A stretch of DNA of 64,000 bases from an uncultured Lactobacillus sp. (GCA_937916845.1 CALFSK010000067.1:1-64000); one strand, 5' to 3'. Shown: positions 49,984 to 59,698, counted from the first letter of the stretch. Made by a program: numbers and translations. Notes: generated by a model not told the origin, from the letters alone.

Positions 49984-51858
49984 GTGTTGAGATTTAAACG
50001 GAAGAACTTTTTTAAGTCGATTAATTTTAAGATTGCGCTTGTGTTTGCATTATTGTTACTGATTACTTTAGAAATCGTTGGGGCCATTTTTGTGCGGCAA
50101 CTAGAATCGACCAACATTCGCCAGTTCAAGTCCACGGTTCAGATTCCAACGTACGTGGATAATTCACTGGCGGAGCAGTTATCGTCGAACAATACGACTA
50201 AAGCAAATACTCAGATCAAGACGATTCTGTCGAATTATAACTATGCCAATATCGATGAAATTCGAGTCATTGATAGCAAAGGGACCATTCGCGGAACCAA
50301 TGATGTCAATGATCAGACAATCGTTGGTCAGAAGACAACTGACCGTAACGTCAAAAACGCAATCTATAATAATCGTTCCTATACCAAGAACACTTATGAT
50401 ACGCAAAACAATGGGCGCTACTACGTTTCAATCGTGCCCCTCTACACGTCGAGTTCGACGGGTAATAATAGTCAGCTAGTCGGGGTACTGTATGTCCGGG
50501 CGAATATGAAGTCTGTCTATAGTACGATCAATACCATTATGGGGATTTTTGTGGCCGCGTCACTAGTGGCCATGGTGCTCGGGCTAGGCATTGCCATTAT
50601 CATTGCCCGGGCAATTACCCGACCAATTGAAGAAATGAAGCAGCAGACGCAACGAATCGCGCGTGGCGATTACGCTGGGCAAGTGCGCGTTTATAGCGAT
50701 GATGAACTGGGACAGCTGGCGAGAGCCATCAATAACTTGTCGATTCGGGTCGAAGAGTCGCAAGAGTCCACTGAAGCGGAACGCCGCCGGTTGGATAGTG
50801 TCCTGTCACACATGAGTGACGGGGTGATTGCGACGGATCGCCGGGGAAACATTACGATTATCAATGAAACGGCGTCTGATTTTGTGGACGTGGTCGCTGA
50901 AAAGGCCATCGGCAACTCGATCTTGGACGTTTTAAAGATTCGGGATGAATATTCTCTGCGTGACTTGATCGAAAATCAGGATGAATTGATGCTTGATTTC
51001 TCATCGAATGAACACGACTTGATTTTGAACGCCTATTTCTCGCTGATTCAGCGTGAATCCGGGTTTATTAGTGGTCTGGTCTGCGTGTTGCACGATGTTA
51101 CTGAACAACAAAAAATCGATAATGACCGTAAACAGTTCGTTTCCAACGTGTCGCACGAGTTGCGGACGCCGTTGACTAGTTTACGGAGCTACATTGAAGC
51201 TTTAAGTGACGGTGCGTGGAAAGATCCCGAAGTCGCACCGGGCTTTTTAAAGGTGACCCAAGAAGAAACGGACCGGATGATCCGGATGATCAACGAGCTG
51301 TTAAGCTTGTCACGGATGGATTCCGGGACGACTAGGGTCGACATGGAACTCGTTAATATCAACGAGATGTTTAACTACGTCTTAAATCGGTTCGATATGA
51401 TTTTGAAAAAAGATGATAATCCAGCTAAGTATTACACGATTAAACGTGAATTTACGAAGCGGGATCTGTGGGTCGAAATCGATACGGATAAATTTACGCA
51501 GGTTTTGGATAATATCATGAATAACGCCATCAAGTATTCACCAGATGGTGGGGTCGTGACTTGTCGTCTACTAGAGACCCATAACCAAGTGATCATTAGC
51601 ATTAGTGACCAAGGATTAGGGATTCCACGGGCCGATTTGACCCACGTCTTTGACCGATTCTTCCGGGTCGACAAAGCACGTTCACGGGCTCAAGGTGGGA
51701 CTGGCTTAGGTTTGGCAATTTCGAAAGAAGTTGTGCAAATGTTAGGCGGTCGGATCTGGGTCGACAGTGAAGAGGGTAAGGGATCGACGTTCTACATTTC
51801 CTTGCCTTACGAACCTTATGAAGAGGAGGATCTTTGGGATGACGACTCACAAGGTTAG
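49984..51858 (+). CDS. walK: sensor histidine kinase WalK (YycG/VicK)
   Basis: The membrane sensor that phosphorylates WalR. The 624-residue protein has two transmembrane helices (about 14-34 and 183-206) flanking an extracellular domain, HAMP, a PAS domain (DSVLSHMSDGVIATDRRGNI), HisKA with phosphorylated His in FVSNVSHELRTPLTSLRS (about 390) and an HATPase_c domain (NNAIKYSPDGG, GLGIPRADL, GTGLGLAISKEVV). It starts at GTG after AGAGG. The walH start lies inside its last 20 bases. Confidence 0.97.
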   Translation: MLRFKRKNFFKSINFKIALVFALLLLITLEIVGAIFVRQLESTNIRQFKSTVQIPTYVDNSLAEQLSSNNTTKANTQIKTILSNYNYANIDEIRVIDSKGTIRGTNDVNDQTIVGQKTTDRNVKNAIYNNRSYTKNTYDTQNNGRYYVSIVPLYTSSSTGNNSQLVGVLYVRANMKSVYSTINTIMGIFVAASLVAMVLGLGIAIIIARAITRPIEEMKQQTQRIARGDYAGQVRVYSDDELGQLARAINNLSIRVEESQESTEAERRRLDSVLSHMSDGVIATDRRGNITIINETASDFVDVVAEKAIGNSILDVLKIRDEYSLRDLIENQDELMLDFSSNEHDLILNAYFSLIQRESGFISGLVCVLHDVTEQQKIDNDRKQFVSNVSHELRTPLTSLRSYIEALSDGAWKDPEVAPGFLKVTQEETDRMIRMINELLSLSRMDSGTTRVDMELVNINEMFNYVLNRFDMILKKDDNPAKYYTIKREFTKRDLWVEIDTDKFTQVLDNIMNNAIKYSPDGGVVTCRLLETHNQVIISISDQGLGIPRADLTHVFDRFFRVDKARSRAQGGTGLGLAISKEVVQMLGGRIWVDSEEGKGSTFYISLPYEPYEEEDLWDDDSQG

Positions 51859-53164
51859 ACGCTTATTGTTACCAATCGCACTCACGGCCCTGATTCTTCT
51901 AAGTGTCGGGTTATCCGTTTATATTTGGATGAACCCGTCGCGTTATGAACGTGAAAGTAAGGTTAGTACCACGTCGTCAAACTCAACGTTAGCGACGCGG
52001 ACGGTCGACGACATTTACTTGCCAACGCAGCTGATTCGAACGGATTCTAATGGGAAACAGGCCCTCTTGATTAACAAGAATGTCAGTTTAGTTAGCCAAT
52101 TTAAAGATCAACTCAGCAAGTGGCACGCGGAAAGTATCTCTAAGGTTCGCGTGACGTCGGCTAGTAGCTACACGGCGCTACTTAACGGGGAAGATTCGTA
52201 CGTTTTGAATTTCCCGGATAGCGTCACGATTAGCATGTTTAATACCGTTTTTAATCAGAATTTACGGAGTTTCCGGTCGTCTGAATTCAGTCGGATCGTG
52301 ATTCCGATTCATGATACTGATCACATTTATTTGTTAAATGATAATCATCATGAGATTTATAGTGTGCGTTTGCGGAAGAAGTCGCTTAGCTCGCTCGATA
52401 AGGTTTTAGCAGCGGATAAGGTCAAGGCGATTGCCGTTAAAATGACGTATGAAGACAATGCGACCTATTTGGATTACACGGATACGGTCAAAATGCAGCA
52501 GTATAGTTACCTGATGAGTAAATCCGCGGCTAGTGAAATCGCCAACCGCTTACTCGATGCGGATGGAAACTCGACGGTCTCTGTGCATAACCGTAATGGT
52601 AAGCAGGAGTACACGACGGGCAGCTTTAAGCGCATGACCGTTAATCCGAAACTCGGGACCGTTTACTTCGAGGATTACAGTGACTCCGGGGATACCCGGA
52701 AAATGTCGCTAGCGAGCCAGCTAAAGAAGAGTTATAAGTACCTGGTCTCATTAGGGGTACCGATGGACAACATCCGTTACTACGGCTACGATTCGACCAG
52801 CAGCAGCGTCATTTACCGCAGCTACGTGGAAGGATTCCCAATTTTTAATCAAACTGAAAATGGGGATGTCCGCATTCAGTTGACGGCTAATGGTCTCGAC
52901 CGGTACTACTTCTCACTGTACAGCCTGCAAGTGCCCGTACCAACAACCGGGAACAAGCAGTCGGTGACTTTGCCAAGCTCGACCAGCGTGCTCAAGAAGC
53001 TGATTGCAGCCGGTTATAAAAATAATAAGATTGGTAGCATTGAATTAGGCTACCAGTGGTCGCAAAACAAGTCATCCAAACTAGTGATTGACCTGACGCC
53101 GACGTATTACGTTTACTACAATGGTAGTTGGCGAACGTATACGTCGATGCTGAGCGGATCTTAA
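51839..53164 (+). CDS. yycH: WalK-associated regulator YycH (WalH)
   Basis: A single-pass membrane protein that with YycI adjusts WalK activity in Bacillus and staphylococci. The 441-residue product has one N-terminal transmembrane helix (about 10-31) and a large extracellular part. The start MTTHKVRR overlaps the walK end by 20 bases and has GAGGAGG 9 bases upstream; the longer frame reaching back into walK is not used. Sequence is poorly conserved in this family, so the call rests on position, topology and length. Confidence 0.92.
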   Translation: MTTHKVRRLLLPIALTALILLSVGLSVYIWMNPSRYERESKVSTTSSNSTLATRTVDDIYLPTQLIRTDSNGKQALLINKNVSLVSQFKDQLSKWHAESISKVRVTSASSYTALLNGEDSYVLNFPDSVTISMFNTVFNQNLRSFRSSEFSRIVIPIHDTDHIYLLNDNHHEIYSVRLRKKSLSSLDKVLAADKVKAIAVKMTYEDNATYLDYTDTVKMQQYSYLMSKSAASEIANRLLDADGNSTVSVHNRNGKQEYTTGSFKRMTVNPKLGTVYFEDYSDSGDTRKMSLASQLKKSYKYLVSLGVPMDNIRYYGYDSTSSSVIYRSYVEGFPIFNQTENGDVRIQLTANGLDRYYFSLYSLQVPVPTTGNKQSVTLPSSTSVLKKLIAAGYKNNKIGSIELGYQWSQNKSSKLVIDLTPTYYVYYNGSWRTYTSMLSGS

Positions 53165-53176
53165 GGGGGCGGACGC

Positions 53177-54046
53177 ATGAATTTTCGGAGAATTGAGTGG
53201 ATTTTCTTAGCCGCGTTTGTGGTGCTGGATGCGTTCTTAGTGTTCATGTTCGTGCAAACGAGTTCGACCACGTCAACGAAGTCATCCAGTGATACGGCGA
53301 CGACCATTATTAGTGAGATGCGCGCGGATAATATTAGTTTTAAAAATCCGGACACGAAGGAAGGTACCGGCTACTATATTGCCGGTAACAATGAAAGTGG
53401 GCTGAAGCAGCACTTAAGTCAGCTAACTGAACAGAACGTCCGGATGCAGAGTGTGGGTAAATTGACCAGCACGTTGCGAACAGCCAGAACGATGAGTACG
53501 GATAATATGAAATCCGATTTAACGATGTTTATGAAGCAACCGTCAAACGTTATTCATGGTGATGAGTACGTGTACGACGCGTCGCTTTCATCTAGCGGGG
53601 ATCACGTTTTTGTCCAGAAAGTTGCCGATGGTGAAATTCTGACGGGAACTGGTCAGATCCACCTATTTGTTAATAAAAATAATCAGTTGACCGGCTACAC
53701 GCAGAGTTACGTGAACAACGTGAAGACGTTGCGTGAAAAGGCCGTGACGATCAGTGAAAAGAAGGCCATGGTGGCGTTGTACCAATATAACCAGGTCTCC
53801 AATAACTCACGCATTGTCTGGGGACGCTTAGGATACTCGCGATTATTGAAGTTAAAAGATAGTAGCGTGTACGTGCCAACGTGGATTTTTGCGGTTCGAA
53901 GTAAAAATAGTTCCAATGTCAGTTTGCACCGAATCAACGCCTTTACGGGGGCGTCGATGAAGAGTGCGAGTGCGGCTAGTTCGACGGAGAACGAGACCGC
54001 CGCAATCGAAACGGCAACGGGTATGGTTTGGAACGCAGAATATTAA
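53177..54046 (+). CDS. yycI: WalK-associated regulator YycI (WalI)
   Basis: A second membrane partner of WalK. It has 289 residues: N-terminal helix (RIEWIFLAAFVVLDAFLVFMFV, about 4-25) and an extracellular YycI-type domain ending in INAFTGAS. GGGGGCGG lies upstream of the ATG, 12 bases after yycH. A terminator follows, so walJ downstream may be transcribed separately or by readthrough. Confidence 0.93.
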   Translation: MNFRRIEWIFLAAFVVLDAFLVFMFVQTSSTTSTKSSSDTATTIISEMRADNISFKNPDTKEGTGYYIAGNNESGLKQHLSQLTEQNVRMQSVGKLTSTLRTARTMSTDNMKSDLTMFMKQPSNVIHGDEYVYDASLSSSGDHVFVQKVADGEILTGTGQIHLFVNKNNQLTGYTQSYVNNVKTLREKAVTISEKKAMVALYQYNQVSNNSRIVWGRLGYSRLLKLKDSSVYVPTWIFAVRSKNSSNVSLHRINAFTGASMKSASAASSTENETAAIETATGMVWNAEY

Positions 54047-54050
54047 AAGC

Positions 54051-54083
54051 AAAAGGACTGTGACGGTGGTCACGGTCCTTTTT
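54051..54083 (+). terminator. terminator between yycI and walJ
   Basis: AAAAGGAC-GTGAC pairs with GTCAC-GTCCTTTT, followed by Ts. Confidence 0.85.
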
Positions 54084-54215
54084 AGCGCCCAGTAATACTG
54101 GGTTATAACCAATTTGATAATACGACGGCTAGCGGGGCGCTTGCTTTTCAACACTGTGAAAAGCGTGTATCATGTTAAGATAGTAGCGGATTTCAGAGAT
54201 GGGAAGAACCTAATA

Positions 54216-55031
54216 ATGGTATTAAAGTTAGCAACAGATGAAATGAAAGTGAGCGTTCTGGCGTCCGGGAGTACCGGCAACGTCACGTATATTGAAACGC
54301 CCGAACATAAAGTCTTAGTTGACGCAGGGTTAAGTGGTAAAAAAATTGCCAATTTAATGCAGTCAATTGGACGCGATATCAATGAAGTCGACAGTCTATT
54401 TGTCACACATGAACACACGGACCATTGCCATTCGGCGGGAATCTTAGCGCGTAAATACGGGTTAGACGTCTATGCGAACCAGGGAACCTGGGACGCCATG
54501 GCTAACCGAATTGGTAAGGTACCACCTGAACTGCGTCACGTTTTTGATCCAGATACAACGCTGGGTCTCGGCGACCTCGACATTGAATCTTTCAGTGTGT
54601 CACACGATGCGGCCGAACCACAGTTTTATGAACTGCACCATGCCGGTAAATCGTTCGTGATCATTACGGACACTGGTTATGTTTCTGAACACGTTGAAGG
54701 GGTCATCAGTGATGCTGACGGGTACCTGTTTGAATGCAATCATGATTTGGAAATGTTGCGCATGGGACGTTATCCATGGCCACTCAAGCAACGCATTTTA
54801 GGCGATGAGGGGCATTTGTCCAATGAAGACGGCGCTAACGCGTTGATGGACGTGATTGGCCGGCGTACCAAGCGAATTTACTTAGGACACCGTAGTCAGG
54901 ATAATAATATGAAGTCGTTGGCCCACTTAACGGTGGCGTCAATGATGAAAGAACACGATTTTGGGGTCGAACATGATTTCCAACTTTACGATACTGACCC
55001 TGAACAAGCGACTAAACTGGTGACACTATAA
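54216..55031 (+). CDS. walJ: metallo-beta-lactamase-fold hydrolase WalJ (YycJ)
   Basis: A zinc-dependent hydrolase of the MBL superfamily, probably an exonuclease or nuclease linked to cell division and DNA repair. It has 271 residues with SVLASGSTGN at the start of the fold, the metal motif THEHTDHCHS, a further ligand in SHDAAEP, TDTGYVS, and late His in EGHLSNEDG. I set the start at ATG 54216; ATG 54243 (MKVSVLAS) is also possible and neither has a strong ribosome site. Confidence 0.93.
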   Translation: MVLKLATDEMKVSVLASGSTGNVTYIETPEHKVLVDAGLSGKKIANLMQSIGRDINEVDSLFVTHEHTDHCHSAGILARKYGLDVYANQGTWDAMANRIGKVPPELRHVFDPDTTLGLGDLDIESFSVSHDAAEPQFYELHHAGKSFVIITDTGYVSEHVEGVISDADGYLFECNHDLEMLRMGRYPWPLKQRILGDEGHLSNEDGANALMDVIGRRTKRIYLGHRSQDNNMKSLAHLTVASMMKEHDFGVEHDFQLYDTDPEQATKLVTL

Positions 55032-55115
55032 TACTGATTTAATATTTACACTAATATTCAGTCATAGAAAAATCATAATTGTTAGCTAAAATAGAATTAA
55101 AATCAGTACTAGTAG

Positions 55116-55142
55116 GGAGGGATCGCGTTTCGACGCGTCATT
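55116..55142 (+). promoter_or_regulatory. htrA ribosome site separated from the start by a UUCG hairpin
   Basis: GGAGG at 55116-55120 is 22 bases from the ATG, too far. Between them CGCGT-TTCG-ACGCG (55124-55137) forms a five-bp hairpin with the very stable UUCG tetraloop. Folding it leaves about eight bases, the ideal spacing. Confidence 0.65.
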
Positions 55143-56408
55143 ATGGCCAATAAATCATTGATCAAAGTTGCAGTAACCGCACTTGTCGCCGGGTTAATCG
55201 GTGGTGGTGCGGCGTATGGCGGAATTAATTATCTCCAAAGTAATAACGTCGCTACTTCAACAACTAGCGTACCGACCGGATCAAATAAGTCGGGTTCAAC
55301 TTCCACGACTAACGTCAAAGTTAACGTTAGTTCGCAAGCCACTAAGGTTTATAAGAATAACAAAGCCGCGGTGGTTTCAGTTATTAATTTACAAAAACAG
55401 AGTACTTCTAGTGGTTGGAGCGGTATTCTGGGTGGTGACGATGGATCGTCCGACAGTGATGGGTCTAGTTCCAGCTCAAGCTCGAACAGTAAGTTACAAG
55501 AGTACAGCGAAGGTTCTGGACTGATCTACAAGACGAGCGGTAACGCCGCCTACATCGTTACGAATAATCACGTGGTGAGTGGATCCAACGCGGTGCGGGT
55601 CATTATGAGTGATGGCACTAAATTGACGGCGAAAATCGTCGGGACCGATTCCGTTACCGACTTAGCCGTTTTGAAGATCAATTCTGCTAAGGTAACGAAG
55701 ACGGCTAGCTTCGGGAACTCTGATAGCATTGAAGTCGGTGAAACGGCCTTAGCCATTGGGTCGCCACTAGGTTCAAACTACGCGACGACCTTAACGGAAG
55801 GGATTATTTCCGCTAAGAAACGGACCGTTGCGACGACGAATACGTCGGGGCAACAGACCGGTTACGCTACCGTTATTCAAACGGATACGGCAATCAACCC
55901 TGGGAACTCCGGTGGGCCGCTCTTTAACTTGGCTGGTCAGGTCGTCGGGATCAACTCGATGAAGCTGTCTTCCGACAGTTCTGGGACCAGTGTTGAAGGG
56001 ATGGGTTTTGCCATTCCAAGTAACGAAGTCGTAAAGATCATCAATGAATTGGTGAAAAACGGTGAAGTGGTCCGGCCCGCATTAGGTGTGGCAACGTACA
56101 ATTTATCTAACATCTCGCAGAGTGACCGTAAGTCGGTCTTGAAGTTACCAACTAGCGTGGAGAGCGGGGTCGTTATTATGAAGACCTACTCTGGTTCGCC
56201 AGCGAAGGCTGCGGGGATTAGCAAGTACGATGTGATCACCGAGCTGGGTGGTAAGAAGGTTACGAGCTTAGCAACCTTGCGGACAGCCTTGTACGCCCAT
56301 TCTGTAAACGATACGGTTAGTGTAAAGTATTATCATAACGGGAAACTCAAGACAACGAACATGAAGTTGACCGAAACTACTAAAGCGTTAAGTAAACAGA
56401 GCAACTAA
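55143..56408 (+). CDS. htrA: serine protease HtrA (DegP-like)
   Basis: A membrane-anchored quality-control protease that degrades misfolded exported proteins. The 421-residue protein has an N-terminal transmembrane helix (about 8-28), a Ser/Asp-rich linker, a trypsin-like domain with triad His in TNNHVVSG (about 142), Asp in DLAVLKI (about 173) and Ser in NPGNSGGP (about 257), and one PDZ domain. It follows walJ, as in L. plantarum and other lactobacilli, where wal genes and htrA form one region. Confidence 0.97.
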   Translation: MANKSLIKVAVTALVAGLIGGGAAYGGINYLQSNNVATSTTSVPTGSNKSGSTSTTNVKVNVSSQATKVYKNNKAAVVSVINLQKQSTSSGWSGILGGDDGSSDSDGSSSSSSSNSKLQEYSEGSGLIYKTSGNAAYIVTNNHVVSGSNAVRVIMSDGTKLTAKIVGTDSVTDLAVLKINSAKVTKTASFGNSDSIEVGETALAIGSPLGSNYATTLTEGIISAKKRTVATTNTSGQQTGYATVIQTDTAINPGNSGGPLFNLAGQVVGINSMKLSSDSSGTSVEGMGFAIPSNEVVKIINELVKNGEVVRPALGVATYNLSNISQSDRKSVLKLPTSVESGVVIMKTYSGSPAKAAGISKYDVITELGGKKVTSLATLRTALYAHSVNDTVSVKYYHNGKLKTTNMKLTETTKALSKQSN

Positions 56409-56422
56409 AAATGAGATTTTCA

Positions 56423-56466
56423 TAAGCGCACCTGAGTGTTTTTAATACTCGGGTGCGCTTTTTTGA
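56423..56466 (+). terminator. terminator after htrA
   Basis: AAGCGCACC-GAGT pairs with ACTC-GGTGCGCTT, followed by six Ts. Confidence 0.92.
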
Positions 56467-56781
56467 TGACTGGTCTAGTGTGGAGATGCTGTGGTGAGGG
56501 GGGAAAAGCTTGATTGGTCGAGGTGGCGGGGCAAGTTATAACGGTGCGTTGGAGTGAATTTAGGAAAAACCGAAGAATCGAGTTTCAAATAAAGGCGAAA
56601 TTGGGTATGAAACCGCCAACTTAAATTTAAAAGCCGAACGAAAATGGGTGAGCTACAAGCGACCATTTTTTGCAAGTTTTATGATGGGCGTAAAATGTGT
56701 ATAACTTCGGGGATAAAATCTGCTAAAATTAATGAGCGTTTATTAACAGGCGCAACCATGGGAATTTGGCTTGTTCAAAAG

Positions 56782-57020
56782 TTATCCACAGATGAAAACG
56801 GTGCCTGTGGATTAAATTTATAAAAAAGTTTTTTGGTGAGCAGATACCTGATATAATGGGATTTGTAACCGAAACCGGCGAACAAATGTTGCGGTGGATA
56901 ACTGTGGATAAGTCGGAGATGGCTTGACAAACTAGGTGCAAATAAATATTGTGGCAAACACACGTTCAACACAATATATAGAATAGTGAGTTATGCACCT
57001 GTGGATAACCATGTGCATAA
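56782..57020. other. cluster of DnaA boxes upstream of rlmH
   Basis: Four perfect boxes, TTATCCACA (56782-56790), TGTGGATAA (56903-56911 and 57000-57008) and TGTGCATAA (57012-57020), and three with one mismatch (56806, 56893, 56991). The density matches oriC itself, yet this is 37 kb away. There is no gene between htrA and rlmH. DnaA may bind here to titrate itself or control rlmH. Confidence 0.85.
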
Positions 57021-57041
57021 CTTGTGTAAAGGTGGTAAATT

Positions 57042-57521
57042 ATGAACATCAAAATTATCTGTGTGGGTAAATTGAAGGAAAAATATTTTAAACAGGGGAT
57101 TGCGGAATATGCGAAAAGAATGAGTAAATTCGCAAAATTCCAAATCGTCGAGGTTCCGGATGAAAAGGCGCCGGAGTCATTAAGTAACGCAGAGATGGCT
57201 AACGTGATGGAAAAGGAAGGCCAGCGAATTCTGGAAAAAATCAAGGACCGTGATTACGTGTATGCCTTAGCGATTAAGGGGAAGGAACGCACGAGTGAGG
57301 AGTTCGCGGCGGAAATCGATAAGTTGACGACGTACGGTCATAGCGACATTGATTTTGTGATTGGTGGGTCGCTTGGGTTAGATCCAGAGGTGTTAAAACG
57401 GGCGGACACCCAGATTTCGTTTGGCCGCTTCACGTTGCCACACCAATTGATGCGGTTAGTGCTGTCGGAGCAGGTTTATCGGGCGTTTATGATTAATATT
57501 GGGTCGCCTTACCATAAATAG
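57042..57521 (+). CDS. rlmH: 23S rRNA (pseudouridine1915-N3) methyltransferase
   Basis: A SPOUT methyltransferase that modifies helix 69 of 23S rRNA; known as orfX in staphylococci. The 159-residue protein starts [20 protein letters not shown] and has the knot sequence [17 protein letters not shown] and end INIGSPYHK. The last codons are the classic integration site of SCC elements, and degenerate copies lie downstream. AAAGGTGG precedes the ATG. Several DnaA boxes overlap its promoter region. Confidence 0.97.
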   Translation: MNIKIICVGKLKEKYFKQGIAEYAKRMSKFAKFQIVEVPDEKAPESLSNAEMANVMEKEGQRILEKIKDRDYVYALAIKGKERTSEEFAAEIDKLTTYGHSDIDFVIGGSLGLDPEVLKRADTQISFGRFTLPHQLMRLVLSEQVYRAFMINIGSPYHK

Positions 57522-57749
57522 ATAGCGCCTAGGTATGATACGAATTGCCTTACCACAACTAAGACAATCATAACTATTAGTAAGCGATTAAATTAGATGA
57601 TTTCATAATTTTGTTGTCAAGCTGGTTTTTGTAATAATTAAATAGTATTGTGATGTTTTTGGTAGAAATAAACGAATAAAATAATGTGAAAATTCAGCTG
57701 AATTAAGTCTAAAATGATGGCTAATTAAAGATGGAAGCAAGGAAAAATC

Positions 57750-58745
57750 ATGGAAATTAATATTGGTTCTGGAAAAATCATTCTGGAGAATAATTTTTCC
57801 AAGAAATATAGCAGGCGGGAAAAAGGTCATAGCCGATTGCTTTTTCCAACTGAATATACCGTCATAGATGTCGAGACTACTGGATTGTATCCAGGTCAGG
57901 ATAGAATTATTGAGATATCGGCAATTCGTGTTCGTGAAAATCAGGTAGTAGAAAAGTTTTCTAATTTAGTAAAGCCAGTACATGATAATTATGTTCCCGA
58001 TTATGTGACAGAACTTACAGGAATTACAGAAGCAATGATTGAAAATGATGGTGATCCTGAATTACATGTGTTAAATGAATTTATGCAATTTGTAGGGCAA
58101 GATATTCTTCTGGGTTTTAATGTTAACTTTGATGTGAACTTCTTGTATGATGAGATTTACAGTCTGTTTGAAAAAAAATTTGAGAATGATTTTGTCGATG
58201 TTCTTCGAATAGCCCGTAGGTTTTACCCTAATGAACGGCATAATCGTTTAACTGATTGTATGAAGCGCATTCATATGGAATATGTTCAGAAACATCGGGG
58301 ATTACAAGATTGTTTGGATACGTTAGATGTATACAATTATTTTCGAGAAAATGCATCAGAGAGTATCTTTCAAGGTGTTAGAAGTAATGGCACGCGTAAA
58401 AGCCTTGACTTGACAACTCTTGAAGCAAATGTTGATGAAATCGATGAAGAAAATCCATTTTTTGATAGATATGTTTGCTTTACAGGGAAATTAGATGCAT
58501 TTACTCGCAAATCTGCTGCACAGGCTATTGTAAATCTAGGTGGAAAATCCCAAAATAGTGTTACGAAAAAAACAGATTACTTAATTCTAGGTGACACTGC
58601 ATATAGCTTGCACGGCAAGGGAAGCCTTACGGGAAAGTTAGCTAAAGCACATGAATTAATCGAAAATGGCCAAGAATTAACGATTATTAGTGAGACAGTT
58701 TTTGTTGATATGCTGACAGATTGGCTGAATGAATTAAATTCGTAG
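57750..58745 (+). CDS. DEDDh exonuclease fused to a BRCT domain
   Basis: A 331-residue protein of unknown role. Residues about 35-215 form a DnaQ-type 3'-5' exonuclease: YTVIDVETTG (Asp and Glu of Exo I), LLGFNVNFDVNFL (Exo II Asp), KHRGLQDCLDTL (Exo III His and Asp). Residues about 237-320 form a BRCT domain (YVCFTGKLDAFTRKSAAQAIVNLGG through TKKTDYLILGD). It probably acts in DNA repair or on foreign DNA. It is the first gene past rlmH in the AT-rich region, codon use is unlike the core genes, and the ribosome site is AAGGAAAA. Confidence 0.85.
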   Translation: MEINIGSGKIILENNFSKKYSRREKGHSRLLFPTEYTVIDVETTGLYPGQDRIIEISAIRVRENQVVEKFSNLVKPVHDNYVPDYVTELTGITEAMIENDGDPELHVLNEFMQFVGQDILLGFNVNFDVNFLYDEIYSLFEKKFENDFVDVLRIARRFYPNERHNRLTDCMKRIHMEYVQKHRGLQDCLDTLDVYNYFRENASESIFQGVRSNGTRKSLDLTTLEANVDEIDEENPFFDRYVCFTGKLDAFTRKSAAQAIVNLGGKSQNSVTKKTDYLILGDTAYSLHGKGSLTGKLAKAHELIENGQELTIISETVFVDMLTDWLNELNS

Positions 58746-58813
58746 CATTAATTAGGTAACGCTCAGTGCTAGTTCCGTAATATTGCTAGTGAAGCACGCC
58801 ACTAATTGGGGTT

Positions 58814-58936
58814 ATGGTCTACAAGGATGCTAAGCACAGTCGCTACTTGATTCGCTTTAGTGGGTTGCAACAGGATTACTACACGGAAGATGAGCTGACG
58901 CCATATATATCTTACGAAAATACTAGGAAAAAATAA
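58814..58936 (+). pseudogene. 40-residue remnant frame
   Basis: The frame starts MVYKDAKHSRYLIRFSGLQQ and ends ENTRKK; it remains open seven codons upstream of the ATG. There is no good ribosome site. The composition is protein-like (YYTEDELTPYISYE), and it is followed by a good terminator, so it looks like the 3' end of a lost gene. Not recognised. Confidence 0.35.
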
Positions 58937-58959
58937 CTAACCTGAGATTTTAGACTTAG

Positions 58960-59001
58960 GATCATTGATTTGTGCAAGAACGCAAATCAATGATTTTTTT
59001 A
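58960..59001 (+). terminator. terminator after the remnant frame
   Basis: ATCATTGATTTG pairs with CAAATCAATGAT, followed by seven Ts. Confidence 0.88.
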
Positions 59002-59265
59002 TTTATTATGAGGACAGATTGGTGACTAAGTTATTTGTAGAAAGTAGCAGATTCAAAAAGGTAAAGACTCATCGATTCTAGATCAACTAAACTGGAGTAA
59101 TCGCAAACTAGTCTGATATGGGACTCCTTACCACAAATGACGCTAAAAACGCGTCCCACATGCTGTGCGTTTGGAATTCATGACGTCGTAAATTAGTTGG
59201 TGATTCGGCGCTTATAGCTAATTGCGTCGTTAGGAAAGTCCGTGTCATAAGTAACACAATACGGG

Positions 59266-59299
59266 AAAAAAACAGGCCTCGCAATCGTTGAGGTTTTTT
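59266..59299 (-). terminator. probable merR terminator
   Basis: On the minus strand CCTC and GAGG flank a short loop, followed by CCTG and seven Ts, just past the merR stop. The stem is short. Confidence 0.5.
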
Positions 59300-59311
59300 T
59301 ACTTATGTTGC

Positions 59312-59692
59312 TCACATCACCGTACTGTCTCCAGCTAAATACCGCTCAAGCTTATGATCAATTACTTTCAGTTGTTCTTGCTTACCGGCAATCGAAGCGA
59401 TGACTTGCTTACGCTGTTCGCGCATTAATTTAATTCGTTGAGGTAAGCTGCTATCGCCTTCACGTACTAAGGTGGTGTAGTGTTGCAATTCAACAATTGA
59501 TATTCCAGCTTCTCGCAAATAATGTAAATTAGTTATCCAGTGTAGATCTTCATCATTAAAAATCCGTTGATTATTTTCATTACGCTTTTCTGGTGGTAAT
59601 AAGCCACATTCTAAGTAATATCTGACTGTTCGAATAGTGACATTAGCAGCTTTCGCAAATTCACCAATCCGCATCAATTGATTATTATCCAT
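59312..59692 (-). CDS. MerR-family transcriptional regulator
   Basis: A 126-residue regulator with an N-terminal winged helix (LMRIGEFAKAANVTIRTVRYYLECGLL), the second part NENNQRIFNDEDLHWI, and a C-terminal coiled coil (about 75-120). There is no metal-binding Cys cluster, so it belongs to the drug- or stress-sensing group. The start MDNNQ has GGGAGG 10 bases upstream. It is divergent from an SDR gene whose promoter has the 19-base spacer typical of MerR targets. Confidence 0.9.
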   Translation of the reverse strand: MDNNQLMRIGEFAKAANVTIRTVRYYLECGLLPPEKRNENNQRIFNDEDLHWITNLHYLREAGISIVELQHYTTLVREGDSSLPQRIKLMREQRKQVIASIAGKQEQLKVIDHKLERYLAGDSTVM

Positions 59693-59698
59693 TTTGGC

